From Leptolyngbyaceae cyanobacterium M65_K2018_010 (lineage in GTDB: Bacteria > Cyanobacteriota > Cyanobacteriia > Phormidesmidales > Phormidesmidaceae): a stretch of 12,646 nt of DNA. Where the stretch lies: contig DVEE01000114.1 in assembly GCA_015295885.1 (NCBI GenBank), positions 1-12,646 on the forward strand. The letters are read 5' to 3'. The notes under the pieces were generated by a model. It did no database searches. It saw only the letters and a list, made by a program, of their open reading frames with translations, and was not told the DNA's origin. Shown here one piece after another: positions 1 to 6,325 of the stretch. Each line of letters opens with the position of its first letter. The first letter of the stretch is position 1. The translations under genes and the position numbers were made by a program.

Positions 1-1
1 C

Positions 2-601
2 TTTCGCCCCGATTCGCTGCTGGGGGTGCCAGGGTTGATGGAGGTGTATCGCTGTGGCCGGGTGGCGATCGCCAATGCCCTGGGCACCGGCGTGGCCGAC
101 GACAAGCTGACCTATGCCTACGTGCCCCAGATGATTCGCTACTACCTGGATGAGGAGCAAATTATCCCCAACGTGCCCACCTTTCTCTGCGAAGACCCCA
201 TCCAGCAGGCCCACGTTCTGACCCATCTGGATCAGCTTGTGGTTAAAGCCACCAATGCCTCTGGGGGCTACGGTATGTTGGTTGGCCCCCACGCCACCGA
301 AGAACAACGGCTAGACTTTGCCGATCGCATTCGGGCCAACCCGAGGGGCTACATTGCCCAACCCACCCTTTGCCTATCGCGGGTGCCGACCCTGATTGAG
401 GATAGAATCGAGGGCTGCCACGTCGATCTGCGCCCCTATATCCTCTACGGCCAGGACATCTACGTGAATCCCGGCGGCCTCACCCGGGTTGCCCTCAAGC
501 GCGGTTCCCTGGTGGTGAACTCATCCCAGGGGGGCGGTAGCAAAGACACCTGGGTGGTGAAGTCCATCAATCCCGACGCCCGGTTGCAAACTCAAAATTG
601 A
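2..601 (+). CDS. Circularly permuted ATP-grasp protein, C-terminal part (5' truncated by window edge)
   Basis: The frame is open from the window edge (FRPDSLLGVPGLMEVYRCG...) to a TGA at 599-601, so about 199 C-terminal residues are visible. Family members are usually around 470-490 residues, so more than half lies outside. Visible family hallmarks are the RPDSLLGVPGL and GNALGTG-like (ANALGTGVADDK) stretch, the lysine-glycine segment VVKATNASGGYGM near visible residues 82-94, the DLRPYILYG segment and the C-terminal NSSQGGGSKDTWV. These are the nucleotide- and metal-binding parts of the DUF404/DUF407 type ATP-grasp fold, whose members are predicted to form amide (peptide-like) bonds using ATP. 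The GTG at 26 is internal, not a start. The alpha-E gene begins 48 bp downstream on the same strand, the usual partner arrangement. The substrate is unknown. Family assignment is firm; the peptide-ligase role is inferred from the family. Confidence 0.93.
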   Translation, partial: FRPDSLLGVPGLMEVYRCGRVAIANALGTGVADDKLTYAYVPQMIRYYLDEEQIIPNVPTFLCEDPIQQAHVLTHLDQLVVKATNASGGYGMLVGPHATEEQRLDFADRIRANPRGYIAQPTLCLSRVPTLIEDRIEGCHVDLRPYILYGQDIYVNPGGLTRVALKRGSLVVNSSQGGGSKDTWVVKSINPDARLQTQN

Positions 602-649
602 TGCCCCCAGGGAAAGGTTGCCGCCGCTGCCCCCTAGCCCTTACCCCCC

Positions 650-1618
650 ATGCCAATTGCCATGCTGAGCCGAGTTGCCGATTCTATCTACTGGATGAAC
701 CGCTACGTTGAGCGGGCAGAAAATGTCGCCCGCTTTGTGGATGTCAACCTGAATATGCTGTTGGATGCTCCCCTGGGTATGGAGCAACAATGGGAACCCC
801 TGGTGATTACCACTGGCGATCAGGATCTGTTTCGTGAACGCTATGGTGCCCCCACCGCCGAAAACATCTTGAAGTTTCTGACCTTCGATCGCGAATACCC
901 TAACTCGATCATTTCCTGCCTGCGCGCCGCTCGAGAAAATGCCCGTTCCGTGCGGGAGGTGATTTCCTCAGAAATGTGGGAGCAGGTCAACGATTTTTAC
1001 CTGATGGTGAATGAGGCCGCCGACGTGGGGCTGCTGTCGGAACTGCATAATTTTTTCCCAGAGGTGAAAATGGCCAGTCACCTGTTTGCCGGGGTGATGG
1101 AAGCGACCATGGCCCACAACGAAGGCTGGCACTTTGGTCGCCTGGGGCGCTTGCTAGAGCGAGCCGATAAAACCGGCCGCATCCTGGATGTGAAGTACTA
1201 CATTCTGTTGCCCGCCGTCACCGATGTCGGGTCTCCCCTAGATGACCTGCAGTGGATAGCCCTGCTCAAGTCGGCTAGCGCCTACGAAATGTATCGCAAG
1301 CGCCAGTATCGCATTACGCCCCAGGGGGTCACCGAGTTTTTGATTCTAAACCGCGAGTTTCCCCGCTCTATTCAGTTTTGTCTGATCCAAGCGGAGGAAT
1401 CCCTACATACCATTTCTGGCACCCCCGCCGGCACCTGGCGCACCGATAGCGATCGGGCCCTGGGGCGGCTGCGGTCAGAACTCGACTACCTCACCATCGA
1501 AGAAATCACCCAACAGGGCCTCCACGAGTTTCTGGACAATATGCAGGTTCGCCTCAACGACATCGGCGACAAAATTTTTGCCGACTTCTTTGCCCTGGAG
1601 CCAGAGCCCGTGGGGTAA
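650..1618 (+). CDS. Alpha-E domain-containing protein (DUF403)
   Basis: A 322-residue protein that opens with MLSRVADSIYWMNRYVERAENVARFVDV (from residue 5), the signature N terminus of the alpha-E family: an all-helical protein named for its conserved E and R residues (here RYVERAEN and, later, GRLLERADKTGRILDVKYY). Length matches the family (about 310-320). There is no signal peptide or membrane segment, so it is probably cytosolic. The family is nearly always encoded beside circularly permuted ATP-grasp genes, and often a transglutaminase-like protease gene. It is thought to work with the ligase in making or modifying a peptide, but its biochemical role is not established. Two starts are possible: ATG 650 and ATG 662. 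The second gives the more typical family N terminus. Neither has a clear Shine-Dalgarno sequence, so translation may depend on the upstream gene. A terminator-like hairpin follows the stop codon by 6 bp, so no transglutaminase gene belongs to this operon. Confidence 0.93.
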   Translation: MPIAMLSRVADSIYWMNRYVERAENVARFVDVNLNMLLDAPLGMEQQWEPLVITTGDQDLFRERYGAPTAENILKFLTFDREYPNSIISCLRAARENARSVREVISSEMWEQVNDFYLMVNEAADVGLLSELHNFFPEVKMASHLFAGVMEATMAHNEGWHFGRLGRLLERADKTGRILDVKYYILLPAVTDVGSPLDDLQWIALLKSASAYEMYRKRQYRITPQGVTEFLILNREFPRSIQFCLIQAEESLHTISGTPAGTWRTDSDRALGRLRSELDYLTIEEITQQGLHEFLDNMQVRLNDIGDKIFADFFALEPEPVG

Positions 1619-1624
1619 GCCACC

Positions 1625-1654
1625 GTGAACGCCCGGAGCGCCCTGGGCATTCAC
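1625..1654 (+). terminator. Terminator-like hairpin after the alpha-E gene
   Basis: GTGAA-C-GCCC at 1625-1634 pairs with GGGC-A-TTCAC at 1645-1654: nine base pairs around one C/A mismatch, with a 10-base loop. It starts 6 bp after the TAA at 1616-1618, which suits a transcript end. There is no T-run after it, so it is not a textbook intrinsic terminator and may act as a 3'-end stabiliser. Confidence 0.5.
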
Positions 1655-1840
1655 TCAAGTTATCCGACTAGGACTAGTACATGAGAGCAAAAGTCAGAAG
1701 GATGTAGGCTTGAGCCCGTGCGCAGCAGGCAGCCAGGGAATCCCCTTTCACTAAGGCTTTTCAGCCACAAAAATAGTAGCCCTATTTCCGCCGCAAGGTA
1801 CTAGTTCAAGGGTCCCCCGGGGCTGATCATCGATTCCCAC

Positions 1841-2410
1841 CTAGCGGGGGGCTGCCCCCAACCGGTAAATACCGGTCATTTCGCTAGATACCAGGTTGGT
1901 CCCGTTCAACTTGGCTTTTTCCACCTGAAAAATCCCCCCCGCCTGGGTTTGAATCTCGCCAATCAAGCCCAGAGAAGCTCCACAGGTGTAGTTTAGACGC
2001 TTGCCATCAAAGGCCAGGGTGGCCCCTTCTCCAGCAAAGCGGCAGACGGTGCCATCGGTCAAAATAATTTCGGCAATCAGAAAGCGAATGGTTTGGCTCT
2101 CGATGATGGCATCCCGATCCATATTTTCCGGTCCCTCTCGATCTACGGTCATGGAGGTGCCGTTAATCGCCACAGCCCCCCGCAGCCCCCGCCCGTTGCC
2201 ACAGTCATAGGTAATCGGATCGCCTAGGGCCCGCTGACGGGGTTGGGGACCCACATAGGTGCAAATTCGCTGGTCAGGTAGACGAATCTGAGCAGGGGTG
2301 TAGGGGGTCGCAATCGCTAGCTTAGAGTCAGCGGTGGCGGGTCGATGGGCTCCCCAGGTGGCCAGTCCCATGGCTACTAGGACTAGGGCTCCTAAACTGA
2401 GTCTTCGCAT
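1841..2410 (-). CDS. Small secreted protein with a duplicated two-cysteine repeat, unknown function
   Basis: Function not recognised. The chosen ATG at 2410 gives 189 residues starting MRRLSLGALVLVAMGLATWG..., a good Sec signal peptide (RR, hydrophobic core, cleavage probably near ATADSK), so the protein should be periplasmic or secreted. A longer reading from 2503 would place 31 unrelated residues before the signal peptide and is unlikely. The mature part holds two copies of one unit: C-x19-C-G-x3-G-L-x-G occurs in the CTYVG...YDCGNGRGLRG half and again in the CRFAG...YTCGASLGLIG half. These are the only four mature cysteines, so one disulfide per repeat is plausible. The repeats match over about 45 residues, suggesting two small beta-rich domains. 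It lies downstream of the phosphoesterase gene on the same strand with a 125-bp gap, so it could be co-transcribed or have its own promoter. Real gene: confident. Function: none proposed. Confidence 0.8.
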   Translation of the reverse strand: MRRLSLGALVLVAMGLATWGAHRPATADSKLAIATPYTPAQIRLPDQRICTYVGPQPRQRALGDPITYDCGNGRGLRGAVAINGTSMTVDREGPENMDRDAIIESQTIRFLIAEIILTDGTVCRFAGEGATLAFDGKRLNYTCGASLGLIGEIQTQAGGIFQVEKAKLNGTNLVSSEMTGIYRLGAAPR

Positions 2411-2416
2411 AAAAAT

Positions 2417-2434
2417 AATCACTCCAATCACTCC
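2417..2434 (-). promoter_or_regulatory. Tandem 9-bp repeat carrying a duplicated Shine-Dalgarno sequence
   Basis: On the minus strand GGAGTGATT occurs twice head to tail, directly upstream of the ATG at 2410. The nearer GGAG sits 11 bases before the start and the second lies 9 bases further back. A ribosome binding site here supports the 2410 start over 2503. The repeat unit is a multiple of three, so it reads as GVI-GVI in the longer frame. Confidence 0.5.
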
Positions 2435-2535
2435 ATCCTCTCTGAAACTAATGGAGACGGGCGTAAATATCAACTCTGGGGGAGCAGGCCGGTGCCCGAT
2501 CATTATCAGCTCCCACCTATTCCCAGAAATCCGGC

Positions 2536-4425
2536 TCAGGTCTGAGTGCGCCGCAACGGGAACTCATCAAACTTAACCACCTCAGACTCGGGGTAACGGG
2601 TGTCAAAGTAGTAGCTGCTTACGGTACCCGTGGCGGTTTCCAGAATGCTGAAAGCGGTGATGTCATTGCTGGCCAGGTAGGGGAGGGGTTGGCCAGTCTC
2701 ATCTACCTGGGGAGCCTTTAGGGTTGGCATCACCGGTGTCAATCCGTTAGGGTCGCCCTGGGCGGTGTAGTAGCGGGCGGTAAAACCACCCAGGTCATCG
2801 GTACTGTCCGCGGGCGGCACGGGCCGAGCCTGGTCCTGCCAAAAGGCTCCGTAGGAGTTCCCCACGTTAGAGGTTTCTAGGTAGTGGGTGCCGGTGGGCC
2901 CAGTAAATCGATTCCACAGGTGAGAATGGCCGTAAAACACTAGATCCACCCCGGCAGACTCCAGCAGAGGCACCAGATCCCGGGCAATGTAGTCGTTTTC
3001 AATCGGGTATTCGTAGCGCACCGCCTTGAGGCTGCCATCGGGGTGGCGATCGTAGACCGGGACGGGGGTGGTAAAGGGTGGCACAATGTTATCGCCCAGG
3101 GTGTGGGGTGGGTGGTGCAGCATCACCACTTTATACTTGGCCTCTCTGAAAGCCTGACTGGCCAGCTCCTGCTCTAGCCACTGGTACTGCAGGCTGCCCC
3201 GCTCAATGGACTCAAAAATATGCTGGCCATAGCCCCAGTTTTCCGGCCGGTTCAGATCCGCCTCGGGTTCCCGGTAGCGGCCCAGAACGGTAGGTTCCAG
3301 GGTAAAGGGCCGCCAGATTTGCGTCACATTCAGACTTACCAGGCGAATATCCCCCACGGTGATGGCGTAGTACCGAGAGGTGGTTTCGGGGCGATCGGGA
3401 TTGGGAACCTGGCTCACCGGCAGGCTAAAAATTTCTTCGTAGGTATCGCTATTAAAGGAGTTATTGATAATCCAGCGACGACGCACCTCGTCATCATCCT
3501 GGGGGTTAAACAGGTCGGCATGGGCCTGGTACTGACCCACGGCCACGGCCCGGGGCAGGGGATGGTTGAACTGCTCATTCAAGGGGGCACTATGGGAAAA
3601 TCGACCCATGGTCTCGTGGTTGCCCAGGGCCGGAAACAGAGGCGCATGCTGGATAATTTCACCCCCCTGATAGCGGGTGACGCGGCCATTGCGTTCTAGG
3701 GCGTAGTCGGCTTTACCCTGCAAACAGGGGAAAAAGGCATTGCCCCGGCTATCGTCAAACCACTCGGAGGCGCGATCGGGAACATTGACTAAATCTCCCG
3801 CCAAAAACACCGCATCAACTGGGCCAATGGTGTCCTGCACCTTTTGCAGATTAGCCGCGGTCATTGGCATATTCTGATGATCCGAGGTCAATAAAACCTT
3901 AATGGCCTGGCCCGGTTGAGGGGCCGCCGCCAGGGTAAACACCCCACTTTCAACCTGGGTGCCATCGGCTAGGATGCTGACCACCTGGTAGGGCACCCGC
4001 TGCTTCGGGGCCAGGCCAGTCACCGTAGCCTGGTGCCGCCAGATCGCCCTGGGCACCGTTTCCTTGAGGTCGGTAAAGTCGGGATGATTGAGGTGGGATT
4101 GGCCATCTTCCCGGGTGCGGCTGAGCCGGGTGGTGACGGCCACGGCCTGGTGGGGCCAGGAGCCTGGTGCCGCCGCAAGGGAGGGGCCAGGCTCACCCCA
4201 GCGCACCCAATGGTCTTGGCCCTCAAACTCGGTGAACCATACCACCTGCACAGAATTGTGGGTGGGGTACTGCAAAAAGGGATCGGTCAAAAGCTGGTTA
4301 GTCACGGCTGGTGGCCTCTGGGACGGAAGTAACGATGACCCTTGCGGTTTCAAAAGGAGCAACCCCAGGGCCGTCATAACCAGCAGCAGCCCCCCCATCA
4401 CCATGGTCCAGTCTTCTCGCTGCAT
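2536..4425 (-). CDS. Membrane-anchored metallophosphoesterase with purple-acid-phosphatase-like N domain
   Basis: A 629-residue calcineurin-like phosphoesterase. Residues 8-25 are a hydrophobic signal anchor (or uncleaved signal peptide), placing the enzyme outside the cytoplasm. Residues about 45-166 resemble the fibronectin-like N domain of purple acid phosphatases (DPFLQYPTHNSVQVVWFTEF...). The catalytic domain follows with the metal-binding motifs in order: SDHQ (181-184), GD (210-211), GNHE (268-271), HH (437-438) and GHSH (499-502), so a dinuclear metal site appears complete. The first motif is DHQ where DxH or GDxG is usual, so metal choice may differ. The substrate is unknown; phosphomonoester or phosphodiester hydrolysis in the periplasm is the family inference. 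Starts at M1, M8 or M10 are possible; none has a strong ribosome site. It is divergent from the TonB-like gene (143 bp between starts), and the repeat protein at 1841-2410 follows it. Confidence 0.88.
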   Translation of the reverse strand: MQREDWTMVMGGLLLVMTALGLLLLKPQGSSLLPSQRPPAVTNQLLTDPFLQYPTHNSVQVVWFTEFEGQDHWVRWGEPGPSLAAAPGSWPHQAVAVTTRLSRTREDGQSHLNHPDFTDLKETVPRAIWRHQATVTGLAPKQRVPYQVVSILADGTQVESGVFTLAAAPQPGQAIKVLLTSDHQNMPMTAANLQKVQDTIGPVDAVFLAGDLVNVPDRASEWFDDSRGNAFFPCLQGKADYALERNGRVTRYQGGEIIQHAPLFPALGNHETMGRFSHSAPLNEQFNHPLPRAVAVGQYQAHADLFNPQDDDEVRRRWIINNSFNSDTYEEIFSLPVSQVPNPDRPETTSRYYAITVGDIRLVSLNVTQIWRPFTLEPTVLGRYREPEADLNRPENWGYGQHIFESIERGSLQYQWLEQELASQAFREAKYKVVMLHHPPHTLGDNIVPPFTTPVPVYDRHPDGSLKAVRYEYPIENDYIARDLVPLLESAGVDLVFYGHSHLWNRFTGPTGTHYLETSNVGNSYGAFWQDQARPVPPADSTDDLGGFTARYYTAQGDPNGLTPVMPTLKAPQVDETGQPLPYLASNDITAFSILETATGTVSSYYFDTRYPESEVVKFDEFPLRRTQT

Positions 4426-4443
4426 CGCCCTGAGCCATCTCTA

Positions 4444-4485
4444 GTAACGCTCCCTAGCCCTAGGGTAACGGCAAACGGTAACGGC
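4444..4485. repeat. Three GTAACG repeats between divergent genes
   Basis: GTAACG occurs at 4444, 4465 and 4478 on the + strand; the last two extend to GGTAACGGC. They lie 19-60 bp upstream of the phosphoesterase start and upstream of the TonB-like gene, where an operator for either divergent gene could sit. No regulator is identified and three hexamers in GC-rich DNA could be chance. Confidence 0.3.
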
Positions 4486-4568
4486 TCAAAAACTGTCTGG
4501 GCATAGGCTCACAAGGGTGCGAATTTATGTCAGCGTAGGAACGATATCCCTGAGCAGTCCGGGAATGC

Positions 4569-5375
4569 ATGGAGGTGGTGTTGAGCCCTACCAAACCCGT
4601 TGTGATCCAATGGTTGTCTGGGTGGTCAGGCGGGGGCTTGCTGTTGCTCCTATCCCTGGGACTGCATAGCCTAGTGCTGGGCATTCCCTTACCTACCCTG
4701 AACTCGCCCGAAGAACCCGTTAGCCTAGGGCCTGTGGTCGAGGCTCCGACCGCCACCATTGATGTCGTGCGAGTGCCGCCGATGCCCGCGCCAGCCACCC
4801 CAACAGAGCTGCCGGTGTCATCGAAACCACCTCTGGTTGCCCCTCCGCCGGCCCCTAGCCGGCCCCTGGATCCGTCTGCTCCGTCGCCCACCACCCCGCC
4901 CCCTGAGCCGCCTAAACCATCGACAGAAACTTCCCCTCCACCTGGGCCCAGCCCAGCCCCGGAGGTGCCGACTCGACCCCAGGGGTTGGTCTATAACCAT
5001 CAGGTCAAAACCCTGCCGGGGGATACCCGAGGTTTCCTAGCCTGGTATAGCGAGCAAGACTGGTCTGATTTTGCCCTGCCCCCTCTACCGGGGCAACAGG
5101 AACTGCCACCCCTGCTGGTCAGCTACGATCAACCCTTCTGTTTAGAGCCACCCCCCGCCCCAGGACGGTTAGAAGTCATTGTGGCCTCGGACGGTCGCCT
5201 GGCTAGAACGCCGCGGGTGCTGGGAACCACCGGTTATCCAGACCTGGATGGCTGGGCTGTGGAACAAGCCCGCGGACAAGACTTTACCACGGTTGCGGAC
5301 GGGGCATCCCCCAGTCCCAGGGTTTACTGGTTACCGGTGGATGTTCGGTATAGTCCCAACCAGTGCACCCCCTAG
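4569..5375 (+). CDS. TonB-like protein: membrane anchor, proline-rich stem, C-terminal domain
   Basis: A 268-residue protein with classic energy-transducer layout. Residues 21-40 form one transmembrane segment after a short cytosolic tail. Residues about 69-137 are a proline-rich stem (many PP, PxP and PEPPKP units) able to span the periplasm. The C-terminal part from about 199 (GRLEVIVASDGRLARTPRVLG...LDGWAVEQA...VYWLPVDVRY) follows the TonB C-terminal pattern: a strand ending in DG, a LD-x-x-A helix, then VPV/LPV plus a final strand. Two cysteines (C191, C266) flank this domain and might be bridged. True TonB couples ExbB/ExbD to outer-membrane receptors, but no exbB, exbD or receptor gene is in the window, so a role in transport is unproven and a structural envelope role is possible. 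ATG 4569 lacks a strong ribosome site. The gene converges on the 67-residue gene 13 bp downstream. Confidence 0.78.
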   Translation: MEVVLSPTKPVVIQWLSGWSGGGLLLLLSLGLHSLVLGIPLPTLNSPEEPVSLGPVVEAPTATIDVVRVPPMPAPATPTELPVSSKPPLVAPPPAPSRPLDPSAPSPTTPPPEPPKPSTETSPPPGPSPAPEVPTRPQGLVYNHQVKTLPGDTRGFLAWYSEQDWSDFALPPLPGQQELPPLLVSYDQPFCLEPPPAPGRLEVIVASDGRLARTPRVLGTTGYPDLDGWAVEQARGQDFTTVADGASPSPRVYWLPVDVRYSPNQCTP

Positions 5376-5388
5376 GGGTCCAGGGCCA

Positions 5389-5592
5389 TTAATCCGCCAG
5401 TTGAACCCGGCCGGTGCGAATGGAGTCAAACACCTGGTTAATATAGTGGCGGTCCGAGGCCGTTAGGGTGTTCTCCAGAATTACTTCGGCCAACTTCAGG
5501 TAATCACGACGATTTAACACCCCCCGGTTGAGGGCCTTAGCAACCAGTAGCTCAATATCGTGGGGTAACCCTTCAGAGATAGATGACACCAT
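5389..5592 (-). CDS. Conserved-looking 67-residue protein, unknown function
   Basis: Function not recognised. MVSSISEGLPHDIELLVAKALNRG... continues as RDYLKLAEVILENTLTASDRHYINQVFDSIRTGRVQLAD: soluble, mostly helical, with no signal, no cysteine and no membrane segment. Its composition (regular amphipathic LLVAKAL, YLKLAEVIL and INQVFDSI helices) is that of a real small folded protein, and it resembles short conserved proteins common in cyanobacteria. It has a potential promoter about 100 bp upstream and ends 13 bp from the convergent TonB-like gene. An ACCCC-CTA-GGGGT mini-hairpin covers that junction. The ribosome site before ATG 5592 is weak (AAGAAA). It may be a regulatory or adaptor protein, but there is no direct evidence. 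Confidence 0.72.
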   Translation of the reverse strand: MVSSISEGLPHDIELLVAKALNRGVLNRRDYLKLAEVILENTLTASDRHYINQVFDSIRTGRVQLAD

Positions 5593-5688
5593 GGGAATTT
5601 CTTAAATAGGTAGATGGTCAGGACTGAACAACCATAGACGCCACGACTGTGGGTCAGCGGGTTGAGGCGGGGGCGGCAAGCAGAGCGT

Positions 5689-5717
5689 ATAAAATAGCAC
5701 TCTAATGGTTGTATCAA
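5689..5717 (-). promoter_or_regulatory. Possible sigma-70-type promoter for the 67-residue gene
   Basis: On the minus strand TTGATA (5717-5712) is followed after 17 bases by TTTTAT (5694-5689), or after 15 by TATTTT. The -35 box differs from TTGACA at one base; the -10 box is weaker. Transcription from here would give a leader of roughly 90 bases before ATG 5592. Confidence 0.35.
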
Positions 5718-5776
5718 GATCATCACTGAACTTTTAGGATCTCAACAGAGGCGGACGTTAAAGCTTAGGTGAACTT

Positions 5777-5852
5777 CCGTGAAACCCCTGTAAAGGCTGG
5801 CTTGAAGGGCAACTCTGCCATTTCAGTGCCTTTTTTCCCGGTAGGGGTTCCG
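5777..5852. repeat. 76-bp imperfect palindrome, terminator-like or MITE-like
   Basis: Nested complementary arms: AACCCCT (5783-5789) with AGGGGTT (5843-5849); AAAGGC (5792-5797) with GCCTTT (5828-5833); TGAA (5803-5806) with TTCA (5822-5825); GGCA (5808-5811) with TGCC (5816-5819) around a four-base loop. On the + strand the AAAGGC/GCCTTT stem runs into six T residues, as in an intrinsic terminator. On the minus strand the element lies 30 bp past the stop of the peptidoglycan-binding gene (5882), so it could end that transcript. The nested palindrome, with no gene inside, would also fit a miniature transposable element or a structured small RNA. One copy only is visible here. Confidence 0.5.
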
Positions 5853-5881
5853 AGACTCAGAGCGAACGGTTAGAAGTCAGG

Positions 5882-6325
5882 TTAGCGTTTTGCCGCCCGC
5901 CGGCGGGGACGTCGCCGCGATCGCCGTCGAGTGCTTAGTCTGGCCTGGTAACGGTGCTGCAGATAGGTCAGGCCACCACCGACGAGAGGGATCAGAGGCA
6001 TCACCAGGAGCCACCAGGGAGAGGGAGGCGGAGCCGGTTGCGCCACCACCAGGGGAGTAAAGGAGAGGGCCTGGGGGGCTACGAGGGTAGCGGTTGCTAT
6101 GAGAGCCTGGGGGGCCAGGCTGAAGTCTAAGACCTGCCAGGTTTGCGGGCCTACCACCCCATCCACCGGTAGACCTTGCCGTTGCTGAAAAGTGGCCACG
6201 GCCTGGGCTGTGGCCGCTCCGTACACCCCATCCACCGGGTCTGAGTACAGCCCCAGTTGGGCCAACCTAGACTGGAGTTGTTTGACCGGCTCGCCTTCGG
6301 CACCGAGTTGGAGTATGGCCTTCAT
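5882..6325 (-). CDS. Peptidoglycan-binding domain protein with C-terminal membrane anchor
   Basis: The chosen start is ATG 6325, giving 147 residues and an ATGA overlap with the stop of the permease gene; a frame seven residues longer is open but adds nothing typical. Residues 2-67 are a PG_binding_1 domain (MKAILQLGAEGEPVKQLQ, then VDGVYGAATAQAVATFQQRQGL and VDGVVGPQTW), which binds peptidoglycan. A Pro/Ala linker is followed by one hydrophobic segment (about 104-121, WWLLVMPLIPLVGGGLTYL) and an extremely basic tail (RRRSRRRPRRRAAKR). There is no N-terminal signal peptide. By the positive-inside rule the basic tail stays in the cytoplasm, so the binding domain would be exported N-terminus-first (reverse signal anchor). 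No catalytic domain is present, so it is probably an anchor or sensor, not a hydrolase. It is co-expressed with the AEC permease through translational coupling. Confidence 0.85.
   Translation of the reverse strand: MKAILQLGAEGEPVKQLQSRLAQLGLYSDPVDGVYGAATAQAVATFQQRQGLPVDGVVGPQTWQVLDFSLAPQALIATATLVAPQALSFTPLVVAQPAPPPSPWWLLVMPLIPLVGGGLTYLQHRYQARLSTRRRSRRRPRRRAAKR

Noticed and set aside
1673..1805. Inverted pair ACTAGTAC / GTACTAGT that might bound a 133-bp mobile element
   Set aside because: The arms are only 8 bp, contain a self-complementary hexamer, and there is no target duplication or transposase remnant I can recognise.
3220..3699. 159-codon open frame on the + strand
   Set aside because: It lies entirely opposite the phosphoesterase gene, whose metal-binding motifs are intact; no family features of its own.
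4460..4894. 144-codon minus-strand frame opposite the TonB-like gene
   Set aside because: Gly/Ser/Arg-rich translation is the expected antisense shadow of the proline-rich stem.
5514..5726. 70-codon minus-strand frame overlapping the 67-residue gene
   Set aside because: It overlaps a better candidate in another frame and lacks a ribosome site or coherent composition.
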